Positions 33,213-45,945 of a DNA stretch of 64,000 nt are shown here, piece after piece (the stretch's first letter is position 1; each line of letters opens with the position of its first letter). Below the pieces are notes generated by a model. It saw nothing but the letters and a program-made list of their open reading frames with translations. It was not told where the DNA came from and ran no database searches. The translations under genes and the position numbers were made by a program. Origin of the DNA: Rhynchopus sp. YZ270_cl-10 (lineage: Eukaryota; Euglenozoa; Diplonemea; Diplonemida; Diplonemidae); NCBI GenBank assembly GCA_964035575.1, contig OZ037889.1, positions 62,001 to 126,000 of the forward strand, read 5' to 3'.

Positions 33213-33302
33213 GATGCACGACCAGACCACACCTGGGGTGGACAGACGACACCATAGTTTTGCATCAAATAATCGCCCCCAAAAAAAAAAACCATCATAT
33301 TG

Positions 33303-34421
33303 TCATTCAATGGGTTTCAACCCCGCTGCAGTTCTCGCAGTGGTTTGCAGCCAATGGAGGAGGGCCGGACCTACCGTTTCCGTTTCTGTAATTTCGTGCC
33401 CACCACTGTGGTAGATCCGCGTCGCAAGCGAGGATGTGTACAGGTCGTGGACATCCTCACTTTCTTCACGGTGACGATCGGATCTACCTATCACATGAAA
33501 GGAGGGGCACGTTACGGGGAGGGATGGGGTGCTTCCGTCCCACTCATGCACCGTCTTTGCTGAAGCGAGCACCGCGTTGGGGCACACTGCGGCTAGCAGC
33601 ACCGCACTGTGCGGCAGACGTCCGAGAATGTCCCTTACTGCAGGCGGCGCACGCTCAGGACAGTCCCTCCACCCCTCCACCGTCCCCATCAGCTCCGTTA
33701 CCACGCAGGCACCTTGACTGAACCCCACCACCCCATCGACGTATCCCTCCTTCTGCACTGCCGCCAGGACCCCTTGCAGTGCATACTGCCTCGCCCGCCC
33801 TACAGCCTCCCCTAACGCCTCCTCAAAGCGAAACCAATAATGGTAGGTCTCGCCTTCCTTCGCAACCACGAGAGGGTTGTAGGTGTCTGCGCTCTCATGG
33901 GGGCCTTGCAGGTAGGTGATGACTATGGTGTCAGTGTCGGAGAGGTTTAGGGCATGTAGTTGCATTTCCATGAAGGTCGGCCCAGAGAGGTACCCATGCA
34001 AGCACACCAGATGCAACGGTCGCGCGAAGTCGCCGGATCTGCGCATTTTTCGGAGGTCCGACAGAGCGGGCAGGGGGGTTTCGTTCATTGGTGTCTCGTG
34101 TAGCGTATGTGTCGGTCGCAATGCAATGAATAGCACCGCAGCAACAGCAAACCCTGCGCAAACAATTTTTGCATTGTAATGCGGATCCGTCCCATTAGAG
34201 GGTGTGTCAGCATTCACGTTGTTCGTATTTCCATTCGTGTTGGTGCGGTGAAAGCGGCCGTGGTGGCGTGCAGTGTTCGAAGGGCTGTTTGAAACGCTAG
34301 ATTGATGCGACGGTGTGCCCTCTTCAAATGCAGAAGAGGAGGGCGGCGTTGGGGTGTACAGAAGGTGTACAAGAAGCATGCAGATCACAACAGTGGCAGA
34401 ACATCGCCACCCAATTCCCAT
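33303..34421 (-). CDS. Membrane-anchored FSH1-type serine hydrolase
   Basis: One exon, 372 residues. Hydrophobic segments at about residues 8-24 and 84-103 suggest a signal anchor and a second membrane span around an Asn/Ser-rich loop. From about residue 135 it reads LHLVCLHGYLSGPTFMEMQ, then VVGFSQGACVV (nucleophile Ser, about 234), FHVIGRSDRH (acid Asp, about 312) and YHSGGHEI (His, about 340). This order and spacing is that of the FSH1 family of alpha/beta hydrolases. The natural substrate is unknown; family members are carboxyl-esterases. The N-terminal membrane region is unusual, because most FSH1 proteins are soluble. The class A stem-loop at 34468-34511 lies 46 bp upstream of the ATG. 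Confidence 0.82.
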   Translation of the reverse strand: MGIGWRCSATVVICMLLVHLLYTPTPPSSSAFEEGTPSHQSSVSNSPSNTARHHGRFHRTNTNGNTNNVNADTPSNGTDPHYNAKIVCAGFAVAAVLFIALRPTHTLHETPMNETPLPALSDLRKMRRSGDFARPLHLVCLHGYLSGPTFMEMQLHALNLSDTDTIVITYLQGPHESADTYNPLVVAKEGETYHYWFRFEEALGEAVGRARQYALQGVLAAVQKEGYVDGVVGFSQGACVVTELMGTVEGWRDCPERAPPAVRDILGRLPHSAVLLAAVCPNAVLASAKTVHEWDGSTPSLPVTCPSFHVIGRSDRHREESEDVHDLYTSSLATRIYHSGGHEITETETVGPALLHWLQTTARTAAGLKPIE

Positions 34422-35232
34422 TTAATGTGCAGGATAGTGAAAGGGGTGGGTAAAACAAAATTAAAAAAGTTTATCAGATGAACCTAAGCCTCTCGTTGCT
34501 TAGTCGCCTGAAGGAAGTAAGGGGGGTGACCTTCAGGGAAGTGAGATCTGTTTCGAGAAAAATGATTGTGGGGTATGTGGACAAACGCCTCAATCACAAT
34601 CGTTCTTGGACAGCGTCTGCTGTACATATTTTTATTTTTGGTGCAGACGCGCTGCAGAAAATGCATGAAAAAGTAAGAGGGGGGCTCAGAGGTTTCGTTT
34701 GTGCAATACTAACAAAAATGCTTTGTAAAAAAAGAGGGGAAAAAAGCAGGAGAAGCAGGGAAAGTATAAAAAGCAAAAAAAAACATAAAAATACCGTCCC
34801 CACCACACCCATTCCCTTTAACCATAATGATATGCTTCTCTGTTGCTGGGCTGACTCCGCCTTTTTTTCTGTTTTCTTATTCATTTTTCATGATGAGGTG
34901 GGGGGAAGGATAGGCTATAAAAAAATCGTGGGGCTAAAAAAAGAGACCAAAACGATCCACACGCCAATAGTATACCTACAAAACATAAAATAAAAAAGAA
35001 GGGGGGAAATGGCAGCAGCTTTTTCCTTCCAGATTCCCCTTATCACCCCAACACTCATCATCCTAACACAACGAACCGTGCATCAGCACTGCTTCCTGAA
35101 ACCCTTCTCACAGACCCACCGAGGGACCGTCTTACTTTTCAAAAAAAAAAATTGCTTTTTTGAAAAAATACGAAGAACGTCGCCTTCTCAATAGGCTGTG
35201 CCTTGAAAACCCCCTCCCAAAACCCCACGTAC
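34422..35232. other. Spacer between hydrolase and mitochondrial-type gene
   Basis: No gene is supported. Plus-strand ORF 34478-34993 is low-complexity Lys-rich reading of an A-rich tract. Confidence 0.5.
34468..34511 (-). repeat. Stem-loop, class A
   Basis: CAGATGAACCTAAGC, loop CTCTCGTT, GCTTAGTCGCCTG. Outer CAG/CTG pair, a compensated change from AAG/CTT in other copies, with the A-C mismatch kept. Confidence 0.7.
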
Positions 35233-37299
35233 TCAGACGAGCACGCTAGGTGCGGGCCACTCCACATCCCCAAGCAATGTGATGACAATGACACATCCGA
35301 GGTACTTCAGGCTTCTGATAAAGTTCTCAAGCTGTGTGAGGCGTGGTTTGTTTTTTTTTTTTTGAAAATTTTAGTTGTGGTGTCCACAATAGGCACCCGA
35401 GGACGAGATCCACTATACACGCGTCTATGTGTTTGCCGGAGTAAAATGCGGCAACAAAAACGATGTGCTCAACAGCGCAAACATACCTTTTGCATCCTCC
35501 GGGCCTTCTTGTGCAGTGGCAGGAAGGTGTCCTCGTGGAAGTCAGAGGGAAGACACACTTCGTTCTCGCGCTCTGTAATTGGGTGTGGTGTGGTGTGGTT
35601 GTGTCTTTGTTGTCGGCACATCTTCTCCCATACCATCAATGTAATACGCCCGGGCCGTCGCTGTGGGGAGGATGCGAAGGTTGACACCTTTAAGGTGCTT
35701 CGCGTACAAGCGCTGCTTGCTGTTGAGCTCCTTCACGACCGCCATCACGTCTGCAGGGAGTACGTAGTCCGCCTCACGGCCCTCCCGCCGCAGCACTTTG
35801 TACTCCCTGTCCGTGAGGACGCTGTTCCCGTTGTTGAACACAATGCTCTTGAGGCCGACACGCCCTGCCACCTCCGTAAGCTCTTCGTACATCTTGACCT
35901 GCTCCTCCTGCAGCTTCTCCTGGCGTATCTCTGCGCGTGGTGCCTCGCGCTGCAGAAAGTCGAGGAATTCGTCAGGGCTGCATGTATCAAGGATTGTCAC
36001 CTCACCGGTCTCGTAGTCGACGCGGAAGGGCGACGGGCGGACGACACCTTCACCCTCCAGTGGTGTGGGCTCGGCAGTCTCCTCGGTGGTGGTAGTGGCA
36101 CCGCCTTCCTGGGTGAGCCAGGAGGTGAGCCCGCCTTCATCGATCTGCTTGTAGTTGCTGTGCACAGCGGATTCGAACTTCTTCTCGCTTTTGCTTGGGT
36201 CGCGCACAACGTGGAACTCCATGTTGGAGTACGCCTTCGTACGCTTGAAGAGATCGTAGTTGTCGCAGATGCGGCGTGAGAAGCCCTCAAAGTCCGCCAC
36301 CGGCACGTCCGGCTCCTTCCCGCTGTCGTACGTCACAGCCTTCAGCTTCATGAGGTTGATGAGCTCCTGGCTCTGGTAGAATGATGCCATGTTCTCGTCG
36401 GCGCGTGCCTTGTGCTTGCTCCGCTTTGCCTTCTTCGCCGCCTTAGTCTCAGCGCGCTCCTCCTTAGTCTGCGAAAGCCATGTCTTCGTGTTCACACCCT
36501 TCTGCACAACCCACCCACCAAACATCACACCAAACTCCAAAATCGTCTTCTGTTTTTCTTCCGAGTTTTTGATTGCCTGTAGTGTGTGTTTTTTTTTTTG
36601 GAAAAAGTGATACAAAGCCAGATTGCATACCTCCCGCACGGAAACGATTGTGCTCGCGTTGTGCTCCAGGAATTCAGTCACATCCTCAAAACTGGATTTC
36701 GCTCCCTGTTTTTTTGTGTGTGAAGTATTGTGCAGCATTGGGAACGAGGACAATCACAATTCGGTAAAAAAATGTTTTTTTTTTTGATAAATTGTTGGAG
36801 TAGTGTAGTTGCGGTTGTGTTGCCACAGTTTGTGCAATCTCCACTTTCATTTTTGTGTGATTTAATAAATTTTCAGCTTATGATGATGCCATCCCATTTT
36901 AAAAGACCCACCCACGGCACACACCTTCGTGTGCTCCTTAATGAGAGCAACACGGCGGTCGGACTTCTCCTGGTCCTTCGCTCGTCTTTCTATTTCGTAT
37001 TGCAAAGGTGTCTTCTCCTCCTCCTCCTCCTCTTCTGCCTCAGCCTTTTTCTCCTTCTCAGCCACTGCGGGCACTACTGGCTCAGGTGTTGCGTCCTTCT
37101 TCTCCTCTTCCTTCAAGGGCTCGGTCTTAGCCTTGGCAGCTGCAGTGCACCAGCGTGTTTGCCCCAGGGCCGCATGCTGAGCAGCAGAGGGAAGAAGGGA
37201 GGCAGTGTTTCGTGCGAAGGCACTGTGCTGGCGTGCCACACTTCGTTTCACTGCGTGCGCAGCTGCCGCGACACGCACGGCGTGGGTGGCACGGTGCAT
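35233..37299 (-). CDS. Probable mitochondrial protein of unknown function
   Basis: Five exons (36925-37299, 36631-36705, 35634-36576, 35487-35572 and 35233-35331) give 525 residues. The first 50 residues (MHRATHAVRVAAAAHAVKRS and on) are rich in Arg, Ala and His with no acid, a typical matrix-targeting presequence. A Lys/Glu-rich low-complexity stretch (65-110) follows. The body contains WLSQTKEERAETKAAKKAK and a long C-terminal region ending LENFIRSLKYLGCVIVITLL. I do not recognise the family; a distant likeness to the J-like/DUF4461 mitochondrial proteins is possible but unproven. Four introns of 219, 54, 61 and 155 nt rejoin frame (phases 0, 0, 1, 0). The first donor is GTGTG, the only one here without GTA. 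Introns 1 and 4 contain repeats shared with intergenic sites. Confidence 0.75.
35365..35430 (-). repeat. Class G repeat inside an intron
   Basis: TGAAAATTTTAGTTGTGGTG then CACCCGAGGACGAGATCCACTA (joined by TCCACAATAGG). Same framework as 3386-3432. It lies in intron 4 (35332-35486) of the mitochondrial-type gene. Confidence 0.5.
36785..36862 (-). repeat. Class H repeat inside an intron
   Basis: About 80 nt with TGTTGCCACAGTTTGTGCAA and GTAGTGTAGTT. A closely similar copy is at 44822-44914 between genes. This one is in intron 1 (36706-36924) of the mitochondrial-type gene. Confidence 0.7.
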
Positions 37300-37488
37300 G
37301 GTGGTGTTGTGTTGTCTTGTTTGAGAAGAGGGAGGGGGGAGGAGGGGATGAGGGGGTGGTTTGCCTTGTGGAGAGGTTTAGATGATGGCTGTACTGTGGG
37401 ATAAATAGATACCTATAGTATACCCTACTGTTCACGTATCGACAGAGTCATGTGCACTTAGAATCCTTCGTGGAAAAGAAGAGAATAT

Positions 37489-37531
37489 TGACTTAAAACA
37501 CAAAAGCCCTCTCGTAACAGTGTTACCTTGG
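37489..37531 (-). repeat. Stem-loop, class B
   Basis: ACTTAAAACACAAAAGCCCT then CTCGTAACAGTGTTACCTTGG. CAC and GTG changes keep the arm pairing (ACAC/GTGT). Confidence 0.65.
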
Positions 37532-38402
37532 TGTAGTGTGTGTTTGTGTGGACCCCAACCATGCATTGCTACAATCAGTTTCGAAAGGTTAGCGTCTGAA
37601 AAATATGTTGCGGCCTCCGTACTTTATATTTTTCAAAAGGGGGTGGGGTAGCGCAATTTGTGTTGTTACTCTTTTATTTTTTTTAGTGTCATTTTTGTTG
37701 TTTTTTTTTTGTTTGTTTTTGTTAGAAGGGGGGAACGGTGGGGTTTTGCTTTTTTTCGCATTATTTTATTGTTTTGTCTTTTCTTTTGCTGTTTTTTTTG
37801 TTGTATTTATGGAGGAAATTGGAAACAGTTTCTTTGCATCGTGTTTATCGTTTCTGCACAAAAAAAAAATCTCCGTCTTTCCTGCCTTTTTCATGTTAAA
37901 TGGGAGGGAGGGGGGAGTATGGGTGAAACTGTGTGTTAATTGTATTTATAAAACAGTTCCGTGTTTTTTTTTTGTATTTTTTTTTATTTTAACCACCTCT
38001 CTTTGTTGGGTATACAGTAAAAGCGGTGTTGTGTGCACCAAATAACCTATCCAACAAATTCACATCCCGTCCCTCCCCCTTTGCCCACCGTGGGCACTAT
38101 CCCGTCCCCCCACACCCCCCCGCAATTTGCTTCCGTGTGAAGAGAAAACACGAAAACACTCGTTTCGTAAAAAATAAAGCTGTTTTTAATATATCCGAGT
38201 AGCAGAAGTTAGAATTTAAAAAAAAAACCTTGGGGGAAAAAAATGGCAGTGTATTTTTTTAGGCCCTTTTTTAAAACAAGGGGTGAAAGGTTAGTTTAGG
38301 TTTTCATTTTTTTTTGTCAGATATTTCTTCCAGGACAAAAAAAAAACAAAATTGAGAGACAAAATGTATCTACATTTGGTATCTTTCAATATTAAAAAAA
38401 AG

Positions 38403-38450
38403 GTTTGCAAGATGAACATAAGCCCCACAACGAGCTTATGAAAATCTACA
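38403..38450 (-). repeat. Stem-loop, class A variant
   Basis: AGATGAACATAAGC and GCTTATGAAAATCT pair around CCCACAACGA. The longer inner stem (CATAAGC/GCTTATG) replaces CTAAGC/GCTTAG. Confidence 0.6.
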
Positions 38451-38942
38451 ATAAATGAGGGGTAAGAAGGGAAATACCTACCGTAAAACGGTTCTTTTTT
38501 GTTGGATTTTGCCGTAGAAAAATTAGGCATTTTGCTTTTTTTAAAAAGTTAACTACGGGGATAATGAACGGGGCTAGATTCGGGTGGGTGCAGTGGAGCT
38601 GGCCACACATATTTGACCCGCTAACCTGCAGGCCCGTGTACCCCCTTCGACCACAACACTCTAAAAAAAAACCCCCCATTTTTTTCTTTCAAAATGCATG
38701 GTGTGAGCCTCATTTGTAACCAGACAAAAAAAAAAACAGAACTTTTTTTTTTTGACACGTTTGCAAGGACGAACTGACATCCCTCCCCATCTTTCACCCC
38801 CCCCACACACCACAACACACCCCCCTCTTCATAGAACACAGTTCTTATCATTTTTTTATTGGTCGGGCAGCAGAGAGAGCTGCGACAAAAAAACACACAA
38901 TACACACCACAAAATGGTGTTGATTGTCATTGCGACATTGAC

Positions 38943-41239
38943 TTAGACTTCGACAATGTGGGTGCCGTTCTTGTCGATGACCTTGACGACAAACTCACCT
39001 TGTGTGACAATCAGTCTCTTGTTAACCTGTTAGGGAATGGGGTGTGTTAGTAGCTGTATCAAACGAAAACGCAAAAAGAGCACACAGTGAAGGGAATGAT
39101 TTGAGTTATGGTTGTACAAGGAAAACCACAACTCAAGTCATTTGCTTCACTGTACGGTGTTTGTGTGGGAAGTTACATACACATGCAATGCAGTCCTTTA
39201 TCAACGCAATGCCCTCAGCCTCGCTCATGTTTGGGTCGTACTTCTGGTCCAGCAAAGCAGTGATGAAGCTGCCTCCGTATCCGTGCGCACCTGGGGGTAT
39301 TTGATGTGAATGGAGTGCAAAAGCACAGCGCAAAAATAAAAATTTTGAGGCATACCATAGTTGACCTTCTGCATGGCACAGAGGTAGTCAATCCAGTAGA
39401 GGCTCGGGCCTGCCACCGACTCGTCACCGGTCTGTGGGGTGTGTGTAAGTTTTTTTTCCCTGGATTTTTTGTCACATTGACTTAGCCAAAGGAGAACCCA
39501 GTCTTGTTTGCTAGCGGGTTGATACTCCCCTAGCGGGTTGGTGCCGTGGCCCACAAGAAGATCAAGAGTTCTGTTGCATTAGGATCGAGGTGTGCGTATG
39601 TTTCTTCCTTTCACTCACGTAGCATTTTTGTGTCGACAATCGCCTACGGACGCTTGGGGAACCTAGACCTAGGGTTTTTGTGAGATAGGTGCATCAGCGC
39701 GCAAAGAACACTAAATTTGGCGCCAGCTGCGAACGGACCTTACGAGAAGGCCCCAAGGAGTTTCAGAACACACTTGGTGCTTCAGCTTATGTGCTGCCTA
39801 GTGATTTGTCGAGTATGCTAGACTCATATATTCTGAAGCACTCGCCACCCCTTAGTACTCTGAAGACAGAGAAACGGTTGAATGAATTGCACAAAACTGA
39901 AAATGCAGATCCGAAGGCGATCTCACCAAACTCTTGAAACATGTGTCCGAGCGGAGATTGGGCATGTATTCTGCGCAAAAGAGAGACATAAATATGGAGC
40001 ATCTGTCTGCAAGAGCATCCTCTCACTCATGCAGTTGCTGCACACATGGCAGTCGATCTCCGCCTCCCCAGGGGATGTAGTGCGCGTTCCGAACGCTGAG
40101 TCGGACAATTGCTTATACTCTTTGTTCCAGGCTCAGGCCCGGAATAGGCCAGCCCCCACCGCTGCTGAATGTGTTGCGCTCCGTGAGTCCCTGGCTGAGA
40201 GAGCGGAGGTGCGTGCTTGGGTGGGAGGGACCAGCTCGACGCGTACGTCGCCGGTCTCAGAGGGAAGGCTTGGGGGGACCACTTCGCCAGTGTATGCCAA
40301 CGATGACATGGTAAAATGCCTCACTGAAGGGCCCCCTTCTCTCTCCTCAGCGACGAAGTTGTCTACATCGATGTGGACACGGCCGCTGACGACGAGGTCA
40401 CCATAGTGACATAGTCCGGTGCCCGTTCTGCTGGCAGTGGTTGGACGCCACGACCCTCGGAAGTACATGGACGGTGAGTCCACCATGTACCTCGCCTTCT
40501 GCTTCTGTAGTGCTCCTTATCCTCAATGGAGCAGACAAAGGACACATCACGAGGAAACAAAAAATAATTGCCAATATGGGCGCCCATATCCGCCTATATG
40601 GGCTACCTTAAAAAATATGAGCTCTAGCCCATATTTGTATTTTGTTAATGAAAATGCCCATATATTTTAATTATTGGCATATGGGCAACGATCTTCTACC
40701 CATGCCCATATTGTGCACATGGTTCCATCTATGAAATGATTCGATTGAACGTACCTCAGACTGTGGAAGGTCGTATCCTGCGAACATGAGGTTGGTCTGG
40801 TACATGCCACGACGCGAGCGCAGCGACTCAGCCATGTGCTTGCGCAGGAAGTTGGCGCAGGCGGACGTGCTCTGTGCCTTGCCGCTTTGGATCTGCTGCG
40901 GCTTGAGCGAGCACTTCACGTACTGCAGGAGACGCACCCGGTCGCTCTGGTCACCCACAGCGGCCGCAACCTTGTGGGAGTCGATCTCCATCAACTTGTC
41001 TTCTTTTTCCTGTAAAAAAATGGGAGGTCGTGTATTGTACTCTTTGTTGTGAGTACAACTGAATGCATAATGTATGTGGAAACACTCCACCTCATCTCAT
41101 CATATTCGTGTAGCTCAAGAATTTCAAGAAAAAAAGGCTAAAAAAAACATACGGACAAAAGGAAGTAGTAAAACGCAGCTGCTCCAGAGCACGCGACGAT
41201 GACGTGGTCATTGAAACGGATGCCCACGCTGGTCTCCAT
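38943..41239 (-). CDS. 20S proteasome subunit beta type 2 (beta-4)
   Basis: Five exons (41153-41239, 40755-41009, 39356-39431, 39181-39290 and 38943-39026) give 203 residues; human PSMB2 has 201. It starts METSVGIRFNDHVIVACSGA with no propeptide or catalytic Thr, as expected of the inactive beta-4 subunit. LFAGYD-type LMFAGYDLPQSE, LYWIDYLCAM, AHGYGGSF and the C-terminal VVKVIDKNGTH match the family throughout. It is a structural part of the beta ring. Three introns are 65-154 nt, but intron 2 is 1323 nt (39432-40754) and holds unusual sequence described separately. Joins are in phases 0, 0, 1 and 0. Confidence 0.93.
39432..40754. other. Oversized intron 2 of the proteasome beta gene, with probable insert
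   Basis: At 1.3 kb this is at least four times longer than any other intron here. The middle (about 39680-40500) is GC-richer and has overlapping open frames on both strands (39882-40406 plus; 40133-40486 minus) without recognised family. The right end (40565-40712) is a cluster of ATGGGC/GCCCAT inverted repeats. CTAGCGGGTTG occurs twice at about 39511 and 39531. An inserted, decayed element is the likeliest reading; I cannot name it. Confidence 0.5.
40565..40712. repeat. Cluster of ATGGGC/GCCCAT inverted repeats
   Basis: At least five GCCCATAT or ATATGGGC blocks in both orientations, with AATAATTGCC and its partner near the ends. It can fold on itself. Confidence 0.55.
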
Positions 41240-41494
41240 TGTGTTGCTTAGGGGGGTGGGTGTCTGCTCTGTGTTCCCTTTTGCTTTTTTCTCCTTTTTT
41301 CTCTTTTGTTCGGAAGGGAGGGTGAGGGTTAAGTCGTGTAGTGGTGCAAATCTGTTGGAAATGGTTGACAGTAAGGGAAGGGGGGGAAGAGATAGAGTAA
41401 TGGGGGGAAACTACAATACGCAAAAAAAGTATCGTTTCATACACGTTTTAATCAAATAGAAAGAGATCATTTTTATATACCGGACTCAGAACTA

Positions 41495-41945
41495 TTCTGG
41501 GTGGATCGTAACTATTTTGGGACAGTGTCACACAAAATATTCTGGAATGGAACAAAACTGGGACACTGTTGGGATTTTTTTGGGGTGTCCAAGTGTTATA
41601 TTCCGTCCCAGAATACCGTAAAAATATTTATTCTGGGCCGGAACAAAACTGGAACACCCCAAAAAATCGTCGATTGTTCCAGTTTTGTTCCGTACCAGCA
41701 TTGTTTTGGGGGGGTATCCGTGCCTTGTCAAAAAAAAACGAGGAGTGCGACGATTTTTTTTTTGCCCAAAGATGCACTATGCACCTGGGTGGGGTGGGAA
41801 TGGGGATAAAAATTCTACCCCAACAGAACTGTTCTGGGCCGGAACAAAACTGGGACACCCCCAAAAACCCCAAGTGTTCCAGTTTTGTTCCGGTCCAGTA
41901 TACTTCTGTCTCAGAATAGTTACAGCCCAGAATAAATATTTTTAC
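41495..41945. repeat. Nested foldback element, about 450 bp
   Basis: GGAACAAAACTGG and its inverse CCAGTTTTGTTCC occur four or more times. ATTCTGGG...GTAACTATT at the left matches inverted AATAGTTAC...CCCAGAAT at the right. TACCGTAAAAATATTTATTC appears inside (rightward) and, inverted, at the right end, as if one copy had inserted into another. Confidence 0.7.
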
Positions 41946-42254
41946 GGTAATTACAAGTGCGGTACTTTCCATTCAAAGAAGAGAAATCGCACAAAAGAAC
42001 GTTCAAACGAAAAGGGAGGGGGAAAAAAAACGACTTTTTTTGTATTATTGAAACCCAAGTAGGGGAACCCGTTTTGTTGTACCTTTTTTTTGATATGTGC
42101 ACAAGGTGTTGTTTCCTTTCCTCCTTTCCTCCGTCCCTCCGTTTTTTCTCTTTTTTTTGGCTTCTTTATTATGCCCACAGAGTTACATTCTGAATCCCTC
42201 CTTTTACTTCCGTGTGTCGACAGTGTCTTTTTCTCCTCGCCTTTTTTTCTTCGA

Positions 42255-42290
42255 AAGATTAAACTTAGCCGATTGTTAAGTCATCTTAAA
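42255..42290 (-). repeat. Stem-loop, class A variant
   Basis: AAGATT, ACTTA, then TAAGT, CATCTT arms around GCCGATTG. The loop is diverged. Confidence 0.4.
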
Positions 42291-42691
42291 TATCCAGAGC
42301 TTTTGTTAGTAACAACAGACCTACGGCAAGAAAACAAAAACCAAAAGAAAAACAGCGCAAAAGAAAAACACCTATTTTTTGTTCTGTGCCTGAATTTTCA
42401 CTCAACAACGTTGCGTCTTTAGACAAAAGAGAGGGGTATTCTTTGTTTTTGTTCGTTCAGGCCCCCTTTTTTGGACGATGGATACAAAGAAGAAAATCAA
42501 CCCCACCACCGAGGTGGGTTCTTCTCATATCACCCCTCAGGTTTTTTTTATTAGGAGGGGTTACTTCAGACACCTTCCCCCCACCCACCCCAAAGAAAAT
42601 CAAAAAAAATATTGCAAAAAAATATACGGTATGATGACTGAAATGATCCAATTGGCACAAAAAAAGAAAAGAAAAAAAAAATAAAAATGGC

Positions 42692-44183
<1,492 letters not shown>

Positions 44184-44251
44184 GGTGTATTATGTTGTCT
44201 TGGGGTATGGATAGGGTTTTTGGGTAAAAAGGATGGTGTGGCTGACGACCC

Positions 44252-44312
44252 CAAAATAGCAGAAAATAGCAGAAAGTAGCAGAAAGTAGCACAAAAATAG
44301 CAGAAAATAGCA
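44252..44312. repeat. AAATAGCAG minisatellite
   Basis: Six imperfect units of about 10 bp (AAAATAGCAG, AAAGTAGCAG) just upstream of MetAP2. Confidence 0.75.
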
Positions 44313-44749
44313 CCCCCTTTCAGCCACACCAAAGGATGTAAGGATAAACAAAGGGATGGGGGGTGAAAGAAGAGGTAAACCTTTTTTTTTTTTTTTTTTG
44401 AAACTAAATGTTTTCCGAAATATGATTCTAATTCGTTTGGGTGGGGTGGGGGTGGGGGGGCCCACTGGGGGGGTTTTTTGTCTCTTTTGGTTGTGGGAAA
44501 ATGTGAAAAAAAGGTTGTATTTTTTTCGTTGATCAAAAAGCTTTTCTCTGAGCTCTCTCTATTAGTTTCTCATCTCTCCACTCTCCACTCATAAAAACGG
44601 CCACCATGCAATGCAGTATATTGCCCCCCTCGGAAAGGTGCTGCTAGTATATTGCTAATGTTGCTGTAGCGGAATACACCCCACCACAAAGAAGTGGTTT
44701 TTTTTTGCTTTATTCACGAAGATTGGGACACCCTGTTTTTTTCAAACCT

Positions 44750-44805
44750 ACAAATGTTGTATCAGTGTAGACACCCGATGATGAGCTACGCTCATACTAT
44801 TTATT
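44750..44805 (-). repeat. Class G repeat, intergenic copy
   Basis: TTGTATCAGTGTAGACACCC then GATGATGAGCTACGCTCATACTA. Diverged from the intronic copies. Confidence 0.35.
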
Positions 44806-44821
44806 TTGGCGGTTTTGGTTT

Positions 44822-44914
44822 TATTTTGATAAAATTGTTGGATGTAGTGTAGTTTGCCTCAGTAGTGTTGCCACAGTTTTGTGCAATCCTCCACTGTCCA
44901 TTTTTTTTTGTGAG
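44822..44914 (-). repeat. Class H repeat, intergenic copy
   Basis: GATAAAATTGTTGGATGTAG, later TAGTGTTGCCACAGTTTTGT and GCAATCCTCCACT. It matches the intronic copy at 36785-36862 over about 80 nt. Confidence 0.7.
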
Positions 44915-45060
44915 ACCATTACCCACCACACCCACCACGCACAGCGCTTCTTAGACTCTGGCCGAAAGAGTGCGCACAGATTCTGAATACGCACAAAAAG
45001 GGGACTGGGGTTGGCCAAAGGAAAGGGGGGAACACCCACTGAACAAAGGAGAGACCTTAA

Positions 45061-45100
45061 AAAGATGAATTTAATATGTCTTTCTCGTACACATACACAG
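45061..45100 (-). repeat. Stem-loop, class D variant
   Basis: AAAGATGAATTTAATATGTC then TTTCTCGTACACATACACAG. Confidence 0.4.
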
Positions 45101-45945
45101 TGCTCCAAAAATACTTGGTGTCCAAATAAGTTTGGATGATTCGGGGTTTTGGGGGTTTTGAGCACTGAGTACTCACCTTCAGAACAACAGGCAACAATTC
45201 TCAAAAAAAGAACAAAAAAAAAACAGCTCCAACAGGGCTGGTCACAACCTAGTCTATAGAGCTTACTGGGTGGAGAGAAAAAAAGAGACACAACGAAAGA
45301 GAGACTACACTGTGTGAGTACACGTTGTCATTTTGTTTTTTTTTCCGTTTTTTGAAGACAAAAAAAAAGCTATGACAAATGAATGCGTCCCACAAAAAAG
45401 CACACACATTTTTTTACCAGGAAATAAAAAGGGGGGGGGGGAACAAATCAAAACCAGGGGGGAAGGGGGGGGCCTTTTTATGTGATAAAAAGAGACAAAA
45501 GAACACACACACACTACTCTTCATTCAATTTCAATAATTCAAATCCTCATATTTTTTTTTTCCCCCCTTCTGTTTCGCTGACATATTAGATGCGACAATA
45601 ACAATACCAAAACTAATTCCATACACTTTCCGAAGAGAAAGCACACAAAACTGCAAAAAAACAACAACAATAAAAAACAACAAAACTTTAAAATAGAAAG
45701 CAGCATACTTTTTGTGTTGCATCAACAATCACCTACAGGTAGGTTCTGGATGCAGAAAGCCACACACCCCCATACATAAAGAGCGCAGCAGAGATGAGAC
45801 ACTAGGACACAATCCCTCCCCCTCTCCCCCTTTATTTATTTTTAGATTGAGCAAGAAGGAATCAACAACAGAAAAAGAAAGGGGTTACACTACTGCGTGG
45901 TCCGCTTGAGTACGCCAAAAAAAAAAAATCCCACCAAGTCCCCAC

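Larger units (their letters stand above)
32662..33302. other. Spacer between PTB and FSH-type hydrolase
   Basis: No gene. Two class B stem-loops are present. 32865-32945 has repeated GTGCGCATGATGCGCA-like inverted blocks. Confidence 0.5.
37300..38942. other. Spacer between mitochondrial-type gene and proteasome beta
   Basis: No gene. Strong T/G bias between 37600 and 38000 on the plus strand reverses the usual A/G bias. Class B (37489-37531) and class A (38403-38450) stem-loops are present. Confidence 0.5.
41240..42691. other. Spacer between proteasome beta and MetAP2
   Basis: Dominated by the nested foldback at 41495-41945, then A- and T-rich sequence with a weak class A stem-loop near 42255-42290. 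No gene. Confidence 0.5.

Noticed and set aside
34478-34993. 171-codon plus-strand ORF
   Set aside because: Lys-rich low-complexity reading of an A-rich spacer that overlaps a class A stem-loop.
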